Positions 52,984 through 62,000 of a DNA stretch of 64,000 nucleotides are shown one piece after another (the stretch's first letter is position 1; each line of letters begins with the position of its first letter). Location: assembly GCA_028872955.1 (NCBI GenBank), contig JAGWNX010000003.1, positions 1 through 64,000 of the forward strand, given 5' to 3'. Source of the stretch: Acidobacteriota bacterium (lineage in GTDB: Bacteria; Acidobacteriota; Terriglobia; Terriglobales; Acidobacteriaceae). A program made the position numbers and the translations under genes. The notes under the pieces are model-generated. The model saw only the letters and a program-made list of their open reading frames with translations, was not told the DNA's origin and ran no database searches.

Positions 52984-54263
52984 TGATGGATGGGGCAGCC
53001 ACAGCAGCCTTGCTGGCGATGTGTGTTCTGGTGCTGGTGCCGCTCGTGCCGGCGGGCCTGGCGTTGTTGAATGCAGGTCTGGGCCGCTCGCATAGCAGCG
53101 CCCATGCCATGCTGAGTGCCTTGTGCGCCGCAGCGACTGCGGCACTGGTCTTTGTCATGGTGGGGTTTAGTGCCGCGGGTCTGCCGGGCGGCGCGGCCCA
53201 TGTGCTACACCTGGGCGGTGTCTCGTGGAGCGTGCTGGGTGCCGGGCCGTGGGGGGCGCACACGGGCGCGAGCGGCAGCTTCTCCTCTGGCCTTGTGCTT
53301 CTGCTGGAGATGTTGGGCGTCGCCATTGCCGCCATCATTCCGCTCAGCACCGGGGCAGACCGGTGGCGCCTCGGCGCACTCTGCCTTGCCTCGGCCTTGA
53401 CTGCGGCGGTGACGTTTCCTGTGCTGACGCACTGGGTGTGGGGTGGTGGATGGCTGGCCCAGCTGGGCGGCAGCTTTGGGCTGGGACAGGGCTTCCAGGA
53501 CTTCGGCGGCGCGGCCACGATTCAGGCAGTGGGTGGCATCAATGCCTTGGTGGTGGCATGGCAGCTGGGTGCGCGTCAGGGCAAGTACACCAACGGCCAC
53601 GCGGCTGCGATTCCCGGACACAACTCGGTGCTGGCGCTCTTCGGCTGCCTGTTGCTGGTTCCGGGCTGGGTAGCTCTTAATCTTGCCGGGGCGTTGCTGT
53701 TCTACGGCGCTGGGCTTTCCTCTGCACCGGGCGTGGCTGTCAACACGTTGCTCAGCGCAAGCGCCGCTGCGCTGGCAGCGGTCACGCTGACGCGGGTGCG
53801 CTTCACCAAGCCTGATGCCTCGCTGACGGCAAATGGCTGGGTGGCTGGCCTGGTGGTCAGCAGTGCTACGTGCATGGTGTTGTCGCCGCTCATGTCGATT
53901 GTTGCCGGAGCACTGGCAGGCGTGATGGTGGTGTACCTGGTGGAGATGCTGGAGCTGCGCCTGATGCTGGACGATCCGGCGGGTGCCATTCCGGTGCACG
54001 GCGTGGCCGCCGTTTGGGGGCTGCTTGCGGCTGCGTTGCTGGGCCATCACGCTGCTGGCCAGTTGCTGGCCCAGCTTATCGGCATTGGAACGCTGCTGGG
54101 CGTTGTGCTGCCACTCAGCTATGCGCTCCACCTGCTGGCCAACCGGCTGGTGCCCTACCGTGTGGATGAGTACGGCGAGCGTCAGGGTATGGACCTGTTC
54201 GAGCTAGGCGCAGGCGCCTACCCGGAGTTTGTGGTGCATGGTGACGAGGCACGTCGTCGCTAG
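52983..54263 (+). CDS. Divergent Amt/MEP/Rh-family ammonium channel homologue
   Basis: A 426-aa membrane protein with about 11 helices. Amt signatures are unmistakable: LTHWVWGGGWLAQLG, QDFGGAATIQAVGG, PGHNSVLALFGCLLLVPGW, NGWVAGLVVSSATC and VHGVAAVWG. Key pore residues deviate. Asp173 (E. coli AmtB Asp160) is kept and His339 matches AmtB His318, but the position of His168 is Gln181, and the GFNAGS segment with the S1-site Ser is replaced by ALNLAG. Loss of the first twin histidine would alter ammonium conduction. No glnK/PII gene is adjacent, unlike usual amt loci. Transport, sensing or another neutral substrate are all possible. Confidence 0.85.
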   Translation: MMDGAATAALLAMCVLVLVPLVPAGLALLNAGLGRSHSSAHAMLSALCAAATAALVFVMVGFSAAGLPGGAAHVLHLGGVSWSVLGAGPWGAHTGASGSFSSGLVLLLEMLGVAIAAIIPLSTGADRWRLGALCLASALTAAVTFPVLTHWVWGGGWLAQLGGSFGLGQGFQDFGGAATIQAVGGINALVVAWQLGARQGKYTNGHAAAIPGHNSVLALFGCLLLVPGWVALNLAGALLFYGAGLSSAPGVAVNTLLSASAAALAAVTLTRVRFTKPDASLTANGWVAGLVVSSATCMVLSPLMSIVAGALAGVMVVYLVEMLELRLMLDDPAGAIPVHGVAAVWGLLAAALLGHHAAGQLLAQLIGIGTLLGVVLPLSYALHLLANRLVPYRVDEYGERQGMDLFELGAGAYPEFVVHGDEARRR

Positions 54264-54293
54264 GGCGCTTGCAGCCCTTCGCCGTGCCATCTC

Positions 54294-55262
54294 CTAGTGA
54301 TGGTGACGCGAGAGCAACAGCATCAGCCCAAACAGGAGGAACGGCACGAGTCCGATTAGGACGTAGCGCAGAATCATGGGACCAAGCGGGGCCTTGCGAT
54401 TCTTCCACTCCTCGGACTGTGGCCGCTCGGCAAAGGCCAGCTCTTCAGGATGCGTCAGGTCGTGGGCCATCTCGCGTGCGCTGTGGTAGCGGTTCTTCGG
54501 GTCGCGCTCCAGGGCGCGGTAGATGATCTCCTCCAGGGCGGGTGAGATCGTAGGATCCACTTCGCGCGGTGGAATCGGCTGATTGATCAACCGGTCGTTC
54601 ATCACCGCCAGCGGACTCTCGCCGCGCCAGGGAGTCTTGCCCGTCAACATCTCGTAGAGCATCACGCCCAGCGCGTAGATATCGGTGCGGGCGTCACCGC
54701 GCTTGCCCTTGACCTGCTCGGGGGCAATGTAGTCTGGCGTGCCCAGCGTGGGCGTAAACGAGGCAAAGGTGAGCCGTTTGGAACCCGCATTGCCGGCGAT
54801 GCCGAAGTCGATCAGCTTGATGGCATCGTTCTCGTCCACCATGATGTTCTCTGGCTTCAGGTCGCGATGCACCACGCCGTGGGTGTGAATGTACTCGAGC
54901 GCGTCACAGATCTTCAGGGTCAACTGTATGGCGCGTTCGCGGCTGATCCGTTGCGGCTGCTGCAGCATGGTGCGCAGCAGGGTGCCGTTGGCCCACTCCA
55001 TGGCCAGGTACACGCTGCGACGATCTTTGTTCTCGTAGACCTTGACCACGCCAGGATGGTCGAGCGTAATGCCGATCTGCTCTTCGCGGATGAAGCGGTC
55101 GTACAGCGATGGGTCACTCTCCACTTGTGGATGAGGGATCTTGATGGCCACCGTCTTGCCGTCGTTCAGGTCTGTGCCGCGGAAGAGCGAGGCCATGCCG
55201 CTGCGGGCCACCAGGTCGTCTAACTGGTAGTGATCGAGTTTGTCGCCAACCTTGAGTTCCAT
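54294..55262 (-). CDS. Hanks-type Ser/Thr protein kinase with C-terminal membrane anchor
   Basis: A 322-aa kinase. Conserved residues: Lys41 in VAIKIP, Glu60/61 of helix C, Asp134 in HRDLKPEN, DFG at 152-154 and GTPDYIAPEQ at 174-183. The Gly-rich loop is degenerate (ARSGMASLFRG in place of GxGxxGxV). A single helix at about 297-317 (RYVLIGLVPFLLFGLMLLLS) ends four residues from the C-terminus, so the kinase faces the cytoplasm with no external sensor domain. The PP2C phosphatase gene lies 86 bases upstream on the same strand, forming a kinase-phosphatase pair. Confidence 0.92.
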   Translation of the reverse strand: MELKVGDKLDHYQLDDLVARSGMASLFRGTDLNDGKTVAIKIPHPQVESDPSLYDRFIREEQIGITLDHPGVVKVYENKDRRSVYLAMEWANGTLLRTMLQQPQRISRERAIQLTLKICDALEYIHTHGVVHRDLKPENIMVDENDAIKLIDFGIAGNAGSKRLTFASFTPTLGTPDYIAPEQVKGKRGDARTDIYALGVMLYEMLTGKTPWRGESPLAVMNDRLINQPIPPREVDPTISPALEEIIYRALERDPKNRYHSAREMAHDLTHPEELAFAERPQSEEWKNRKAPLGPMILRYVLIGLVPFLLFGLMLLLSRHHH

Positions 55263-55348
55263 CGTCAGTCCTGCTTCCGTGCGGTCGAAGCGAAGTGCCT
55301 GCTGTGGCCCCGCTTCGCTGCCGATTGTATGGGGTCACTGCGAAAAAG

Positions 55349-56161
55349 TCAGTACAGCTTGTAGGGCCGTCCGCGATACATACCCATCCGTTCTACAGAG
55401 CGGACGCGCATCAGCTGGAGCGCGACGTTGTCTCCGCCGTCGCTGTGGTTTGCAGCCTCCACCAGGCGCGATGCCGCCTCGCTCAGGTTGGGGGTGGAGC
55501 CTACGATGCGCGCAATCTCGCTATCAGACAATGCGCCGTGCAGGCCGTCCGAGCACTGCAGCAGAATGTCGGCCGGCGCAATCTCAACCAGGCGAGTATC
55601 GGGCGAGACAAACAGGTTGGTGCCCAGGCTGCGGGTCAATACGTGGCGATTCAGCGAGGTGGCAGCGTCCTCTTTGCTGAGTACGCCCAGCCGCACCTGT
55701 TCGGCCACCAGCGTGTGGTCGCGGGTCAACTGGCTGGCCACGCCCTGCCGGATGAGGTAGCAGCGCGAGTCCCCGGCGTGGGCCACCACCGCACTGGCGT
55801 GGCGCAGCGCGCAGGCCACCACCGTCGTCGCCATCTTCCCGGATGGTTCGCCCGGGGCAGCAGTGGCAGATTGGCCAGTCTCGTAGACATCGGTGTTTGC
55901 GGACTGAACCAGGCGCGAGAGCAGCGAGGTGTGCGGCTCGGCGCTGGGGGCGCTGCTGAAGCCTGCCACCATGCTCTCAACCGCCACGCGCGAGGCAACT
56001 TCGCCACGCTGCTGTCCGCCGACGCCATCGGCCAGCACAAACAGCCATCCGTGTGAGCGGACCTCGGCTTCGTTGCGGGGCAGAAAACAGTCGATCGAGT
56101 CCTCATTGTTCGTGCGAACACGACCCATATCGCTGATCTGTGCAAACTCGACGTCGAGCAT
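55349..56161 (-). CDS. PP2C-family Ser/Thr phosphatase
   Basis: A 270-aa metal-dependent phosphatase. The PP2C motifs are complete: RTNNEDS (16-22), LADGVGG (43-49) with the metal Asp45, GDSRCYL, RDHTLVAEQVRLG, CSDGLHGALSD and GDNVALQ. It should reverse phosphorylation by the kinase encoded just downstream. ATG 56161 begins the conserved fold (LDVEFAQISDMGRVR); upstream starts add an unrelated stretch. Confidence 0.92.
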   Translation of the reverse strand: MLDVEFAQISDMGRVRTNNEDSIDCFLPRNEAEVRSHGWLFVLADGVGGQQRGEVASRVAVESMVAGFSSAPSAEPHTSLLSRLVQSANTDVYETGQSATAAPGEPSGKMATTVVACALRHASAVVAHAGDSRCYLIRQGVASQLTRDHTLVAEQVRLGVLSKEDAATSLNRHVLTRSLGTNLFVSPDTRLVEIAPADILLQCSDGLHGALSDSEIARIVGSTPNLSEAASRLVEAANHSDGGDNVALQLMRVRSVERMGMYRGRPYKLY

Positions 56162-56242
56162 AAGACCTGTTGTAACGGCTGGGGTGAGGGGATGCAACCC
56201 TGGCAGGGGGGTGCACCTGCATGGCAAAGATAGAGGGCAAAG

Positions 56243-56277
56243 CTCAGGGGCGGCACCCTGCCGGTACCGCCCCTGAG
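56243..56277 (-). terminator. Inverted repeat after the APC permease gene
   Basis: CTCAGGGGCGG (56243-56253) is the perfect complement of CCGCCCCTGAG (56267-56277), 17 bases beyond the permease stop. On the minus strand it is followed by CTTTGCCC, a poor T tract, so termination is probable but may be partial. Confidence 0.65.
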
Positions 56278-56293
56278 GTGAAGCCGGTTGCGG

Positions 56294-58096
56294 TTAGCTC
56301 ACCTGCGGACGAGCCGTGACCAGGTGGCTCTTGCCGGCACGCTTGTTGCGCATGACGAAGAAGATGCCGCCATAGATGCCCCACACCGCTGCAATGCCCA
56401 GCGCCGTGAGTGGCTCCATCTTGGTGCCGTAGCCCATGAAGGGACCGATGAGATAGAAGGCCATGCAGACGAGGTTGGCAACCAGGCCGAACATGGGAAT
56501 GAGGAAGTGGCGCACGAAGCTGAACTCCGGACGGCCCTTGTAGGCCCGGTAGCAGAGGAAGCAGCTCATGCCGTAGAGCAGGAAGGTGCCGAAGTTTGAC
56601 GTGAGCGTAACCGCCAGCAGGCTGTTTGGCAGAGACGCCATCTTATCGTGCGAGAAGTAGCCGACGCTGGAGAACAGACCATGCGGCAGCGCTGAGAGGG
56701 CAGCAGCCGACGGAGCGCCCGCATCACCAAAGGCCAGTGAGACGGCAACGCAGCCGACAATGGCCGAGATGACGGCCAGGGTCCAGATGGCGCGGTGCGG
56801 GGTCAGCGTCTTGTGGTGCAGCTTGCCCAGGTCGCCGTGCAGTTCATCGTCCTTGCCCATCGCGTAGGTCACGCGGGCGCCAGTGTTCATGCAGGAGAGC
56901 GTGGTGCCGATGATCGCAAGGAACACCGTAACCGCCTCGCCCAGCATGAAGATGCGGCCGTGGCCGGGACCAAGCAGCGCATCGCCCACGATCACCATCA
57001 TGTCGCCGATGGGAGCCGCAGAACCCGCTGCACTCTGCATGGTGTAGCCACTGTTCAGGAAGTAGTTGGCTGCGAAGTATTCAAAGAAGTAGAAGACGCA
57101 ACCCTGAACCAGCAGCGACGTAATGACGGCGATGGGAATATCCCGCTTGGCGTTCTTTGCCTCGTCGCCCATGGAGGTGACCGACTCAAAGCCGACCAGG
57201 ATAAGGATGGCTACCGTGGCCTGAATAAAGACCCAGGCAAAGTTGTGCGGTGCGATGACGGACTTGGCGTTCTGGTGCGTCAGGAAGTTGCCCGAGGCGT
57301 CTGCCGCAGGGTAGCTGATGGTGTACGGAACCGGCTTGCCGGCAGCGTCCAGCTTGGGCTGTGGCACGTTGTTGGCGTCGCGCACAATGGTGTCCGTCGA
57401 GACTCCGTTGACGACCGACGTGGTGGTGGCGAACTGGTAGGTGTACGCCTCGCCGGTGGTGGAATCAAACTGGTAGGCAACCGAGCCGGGCGCGTGGTTG
57501 ACGCGATATCCGATGGCGAGCACCGAGAACAGGATGAGCGCAGCGATCTGGATGACGTTGATGGCCAGGTTCACCGCCGTGGACGCATTGGCACCACGCG
57601 AGGCAATGTAGGCCACAGCAAACGAGAAGAGGACCGCTACCAGCATCATGAAGATGACACCGGGGTTCGAGGCGCTCATGAAGTTGGGGTACAGGGTGCC
57701 CACCACGTAGCCGCAGAAGACGCCCATGACGCCGACCATCACGCCCGGGTAGACCCAGTAGTAGAGGTGAGACGCCCAGCCCACGATGAACTTGGAGATG
57801 CGTGCGTACTTGAAGCCGGTATCGCTGTTCAGGAAGGCCTGCTCGGCAAAGAAGTAGGAGCTTCCGGAGCCGGGGTAAAGCTTAGCCATCTCGGCGTAGC
57901 ACAGAGCCGTGGCCAGACAGAGCAGCAGGGCAAGTCCGATTCCCATCCACATGGCGGGAGCGGTGGCGCCCGTAGTGGCCTGGATGTAGAAGGTGAGCCA
58001 GAGGAAGGCTCCGGGTGCAATCAACGCCATAGCGTTGCTCGTCAGCCCGGTCAGTCCCAAGGTTTTTTTCATTTCGCCAGTCGATACTTCGGCCAT
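56294..58096 (-). CDS. APC-superfamily amino acid permease with a large loop
   Basis: A 600-aa inner-membrane transporter with about 12 helices. The first helix region LGLTGLTSNAMALIAPGAFLWLTF and AEMAKLYPGSGSSYFFAEQA are typical of APC amino acid transporters, as is FESVTSMGDEAKNAKRDIP. Between helices 5 and 6 there is a hydrophilic insert of about 85 residues (roughly 205-290, rich in Thr, Ala, Asp and Tyr) that standard members lack. The amino acid carried is unknown. The start at 58096 has GGAGG upstream (AATGGAGGACC). Confidence 0.88.
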   Translation of the reverse strand: MAEVSTGEMKKTLGLTGLTSNAMALIAPGAFLWLTFYIQATTGATAPAMWMGIGLALLLCLATALCYAEMAKLYPGSGSSYFFAEQAFLNSDTGFKYARISKFIVGWASHLYYWVYPGVMVGVMGVFCGYVVGTLYPNFMSASNPGVIFMMLVAVLFSFAVAYIASRGANASTAVNLAINVIQIAALILFSVLAIGYRVNHAPGSVAYQFDSTTGEAYTYQFATTTSVVNGVSTDTIVRDANNVPQPKLDAAGKPVPYTISYPAADASGNFLTHQNAKSVIAPHNFAWVFIQATVAILILVGFESVTSMGDEAKNAKRDIPIAVITSLLVQGCVFYFFEYFAANYFLNSGYTMQSAAGSAAPIGDMMVIVGDALLGPGHGRIFMLGEAVTVFLAIIGTTLSCMNTGARVTYAMGKDDELHGDLGKLHHKTLTPHRAIWTLAVISAIVGCVAVSLAFGDAGAPSAAALSALPHGLFSSVGYFSHDKMASLPNSLLAVTLTSNFGTFLLYGMSCFLCYRAYKGRPEFSFVRHFLIPMFGLVANLVCMAFYLIGPFMGYGTKMEPLTALGIAAVWGIYGGIFFVMRNKRAGKSHLVTARPQVS

Positions 58097-58486
58097 AAAG
58101 GTCCTCCATTCTCGTGTCGGATGGGCCAGCCGTGGCCGGACCGTTCCGCGTTGAACCTGAGGGAGCCAGACACTGCTGCCTTGTCCTGAGAAGGAGCGGG
58201 CACCGACACCTGGGCGTCGAGGCTGCTCTCGCAGAGAGCTGCATTTCTGGCTGTTCAGGTACGAAACGCATGATAGCCAAGTGTTTGATAAATAGGCGTA
58301 TATAACGAATTTTGATGCTTGGCATTAGGGTGCTGCAGGGCGGTGTCAGGCACCTGTCGCAGCCGGATTCGGCATTTGTCCGGCTTTCGTTGGCATTTCT
58401 CCATCTCTGTGTCGTCGCCCCCGGCTGGACCGGTATGACGCTTTTGGGGAGTAGAGCAAGCCGGGCGCGATTGCTAGACTCCGCGT
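58097..58486. promoter_or_regulatory. Intergenic region upstream of the APC permease
   Basis: 390 bases without a convincing gene. An AT-rich island near 58268-58317 (GATAAATAGGCGTATATAACG) probably holds the permease promoter on the minus strand. It is framed by GCCAAG (58274-58279 region) and CTTGGC (about 58316-58322), a six-base inverted repeat. GGTG-TCAGG-CACC (about 58340-58352) is a second small palindrome. Confidence 0.35.
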
Positions 58487-58729
58487 ATGTTGTGTCCGAC
58501 CGGAAAGCAGTTGAAGCGTTCCCTGGATGGAGCCGCCGCAGAGCTGGCGAAGGCGAAGCAGGACCTTGCCAACCCGGAGCTGTCGTCGCTGGTGCGCGAA
58601 CGCGTCCTGCTCAAGGCGCAGGAGAGCCACCGCAGCTCCAGCCGCACCTTTCTGGACCACAAGGCCTCCTGCTCTACCTGCCGCACCCGCGACAGCGTGA
58701 TCCGTCCTCGGTACCCACTCCCGAACTAG
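58487..58729 (+). CDS. Small hypothetical protein with CxxC motif
   Basis: An 80-aa reading frame. A helical N-terminal part with alternating charge (LKRSLDGAAAELAKAKQDLA) is followed by FLDHKASCSTCRTRDS, where HxxxCxxC could bind a metal. Function unknown. No strong ribosome binding site precedes the ATG at 58487 and there is no partner gene, so it may or may not be expressed. Confidence 0.45.
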   Translation: MLCPTGKQLKRSLDGAAAELAKAKQDLANPELSSLVRERVLLKAQESHRSSSRTFLDHKASCSTCRTRDSVIRPRYPLPN

Positions 58730-59087
58730 CGGTCAGTCCGCAGGGTCGTCTCCGCCAAGCCGACCGTGCCTCTGAGCTGCGCGGCGCTACGCCCTGGGGT
58801 CCCGGGTGCCAACGTCAGATACTCGCAAACTTACAGTCCGCGGCCGTGGCCTGCGCCGGGCTCGCATTGCTGCAGCGCAAAGCCGCATCTGGTGGGCCGC
58901 GACGGGTAGGCAGGCAGCGCCACGCACATGATTGGACGGACCAACAGCGGGCCACGATGCTGGTTGCATTCCGCTCCGAAATATAGGGTTGACGTTCTCC
59001 TTCGCTCGCTGCTAGGGTTTCGTTCGCAGTTCAAACAATACAAACAAAATTCTGCTGTGCATGTTGTTTTGGTTCAGGAGGAAGGCC
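58730..59087 (+). promoter_or_regulatory. Leader region of the second TonB-dependent receptor
   Basis: 358 bases without a gene. TTGACG (58989-58994) and TAGGGT (59013-59018), 18 bases apart and preceded by TG one base upstream of the -10, form a plausible promoter. The leader after it is AT-rich (CAAACAATACAAACAAAATT) and ends with the strong binding site AGGAGGAAGG ahead of 59088. Confidence 0.4.
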
Positions 59088-62000
59088 ATGAAGGAACGCA
59101 GAACTCTTGCTGTTGTCTCTCTCGTGTTGATGCTGTTGCTGGTAGCGCCAGTGCAGCTGCTGGCACAGGCGGTGAGCGCCACCCTGCTGGGTACCGTGCA
59201 GGACAGCACGGGGGCCGCAGTGCCCAATGCGAAGATCACCGCAATCGAGACCGCCACCAGCACCCGTCACGATACGGTGACCAATGAGAGCGGGAACTAC
59301 TCGCTGCCTGACCTGCCGCCGGGCACCTACAGCATTACGGTGGAGGCGACAGGCTTCAAGAAGCAGACGCAGCAGAACGTCGATCTGCTGGTGAACACCT
59401 CCACCCGTGTAGACCTGGGACTGGTCCCCGGCAGCGTGAACGAGACGGTGCTGGTAACCACCGCGCCGCCGCTGCTGCAGACAGATCGCGCCGACATCAG
59501 CACCAAGCTGGAGCAGGGACAGATCGCTGCGCTGCCCTTGAGCGGCACACGCAACTTCCAGTCGCTGCTGAACCTGGTGCCCGGTACGACCCCTGCAACC
59601 TTCCCTCACTCGCAGTTCTTCAACGCGCAGTCGGCGCTGGCCACGCAGGCAAACGGCATCTCGCGTCTGGGCAATCTCTACCAGATCGAGGGTATTGACG
59701 ACGACGAGCGCACGGGTCTGCTGCAGATCATCATTCCGCCGGCCGAGGCGATTCAGTCGGTAGACATCTCGACGAACAACTTTGAGGCGGAGCTTGGCCG
59801 CGCCACGGGCGCAGTCACCAACGTCATTCTGAAGTCTGGTACCAACGCCTTCCACGGCTCAGCCTTCGAGTACATCCAGAACAGCGCCGCCAACGCTCGC
59901 TCGTACTTCAGCGGACCGCTGGGGCACCTCTCCTACAACTACTTCGGCGGCAGCCTGGGTGGTCCCATCCTGAAGAACAAGCTCTTCTTCTTTGCGGATT
60001 ACCTCGGCACGACCGACCACGAGAAGCTCTCCAGCACTTTCACCATTCCGGATGCCCGCTACTACGCCAACAATGGCAGCGGCTATATCGACCTGAGCGC
60101 AGCGCTTGGTGCAACCAACTCTTCGGGCTTCAAGACGGGCCAGATCTTTGACCCCTCGACCGGCAATGGTACTGCCAGCTCGCCTCGCACACCGTTTGCG
60201 AATAACCTGATTCCGATCAACCGCGTGAATCCGGTCTCGCTTGCGATCCTGCAGGGCATCAACGCCGCGGCGGCGCAGTATGGCACGCTGAACAGCAACA
60301 CGCCGTTGAGCAACCCCTCCAACAACTACACCACCCGGCTGCCGTTTACCAAGGGCACCAACAGCGTGGATGGCAAGATCGACTACACCATCGACGAAAA
60401 GGACCACCTGAGCGGGCGCTATAGTCTGCAGAAGGTGAATACCTTCCAGGCTGCCGCGTTCGGCCCGGCGCTGGGCGGCCCGGCCGGCGGCGGCTTTGAG
60501 GGGACGGGAAATCAGACCTCCTACAGCACCGGCCTGAACTACGAGCGGGTCTTCTCGCCCACGCTCTTCAGCGAGTTGCGCTTCGGCGTGGCGCATCTGA
60601 AGAACGTGGCGCAGCCAAACGACTACGGCACCAACGACGCCACGAACCTGGGCATTCCGGGAGTCAATATTGCCGGGCAGCCGTTTACTACAGGTCAGGT
60701 CGGCATCTCCATCTCTGGCTTTACCGGGAATCTGGTGGGCTACTCTGCGTCGATGCCCTGGATTCGTGCCGAGTCCAACATCGACGTGGTGAATAACTGG
60801 ACCAAGGTTGTGCGCAACCACACGCTCAAGTTTGGTGCGGACGTGCGGCGCGTGCGTGACGACCTGTTGCAGGACCAGACCTTCAGCCCGCGCGGCGTCT
60901 TCAACTTCCAGGACGTGCAGACCTCGCAGGCTGGCGCGGCCACCAACATCGCAAACGACATCGCCAGCTTCCTGCTGGACCAGCCCTACCAGGTAGGACG
61001 CGACCTGAACACCTTCTTCCCGGCCTATCGCCAGTGGTGGATCTTTGCCTATGCCGCGGACAAGTGGCAGGCGACGCCTAAGCTGACGGTCGACCTCGGC
61101 CTGCGCTGGGAGTTCTACCCACCGGCCACGCCGAAGATCGCTGGCGGCTTCTCGAACTACGACCCAGTCAACAACCAGTTGGTGATTGCGGGCGTAGGCG
61201 GTAACCCGTCGAACCTGGGGATGAAGACGCAGTACCGCTACTTTGCGCCACGCACGGGCTTCTCCTACCGCGTGACGGACTCGACGGTCATCCGCGGCGG
61301 CTTTGGCATCAGCTACACGCCGTACCCTGACAACAACTACGCCTTCAACTACCCGGTGCGCGCCAACAACAGCTATGGCCCTGCAGGCAGCTCCGCCTTC
61401 ACGCCCGCGGTCCTGGCCGATGGCGTCACCACAGCGACCTTCCAGGCTGGCTTCCCCGCGCCTGTGCCGGTTGCCATTCCATCCAACGGCATCATTCCCA
61501 CTACGACACCGCAGCTGGTGACGCAGTCTTACTTTGTGGTGCCGACCAACTTCAAGAATCCCTACGTCGAGTCCTGGAACGCGGCCTTGCAGCAGGCCCT
61601 GCCGGGCAACATGTCGCTGCAGGTGGCCTATGTCGCTAACCACGGCGTAGACCTCGGCTCCGGTCAGAACATCAACCTGCCCAGCACCTACGGGGGCGGC
61701 GCGGCCTCGGATCCGGAGTACAACTGCGTCGGCTGTGCCTCCAATGTGCATCGCACGGCGGCCACCAACGTCATCTTCCTGCCGTTCTCGTCGAACTACC
61801 AGTCGCTGCAGGTACAGCTCAACCGTCGCATGACGAATGGCCTGGCCTTTGGCACCTCCTTCACCTGGGGCAAGGCCCTCGGATACATCAGTGGCGACGA
61901 TGGCGGGCTTATCTTCTTCATCAATCAGCGGCGCAACTATGCTCCGTTGGACTTTGACCGGACGATTAACTACGAGCAGAGTGTGACCTATGAGCTGCCC

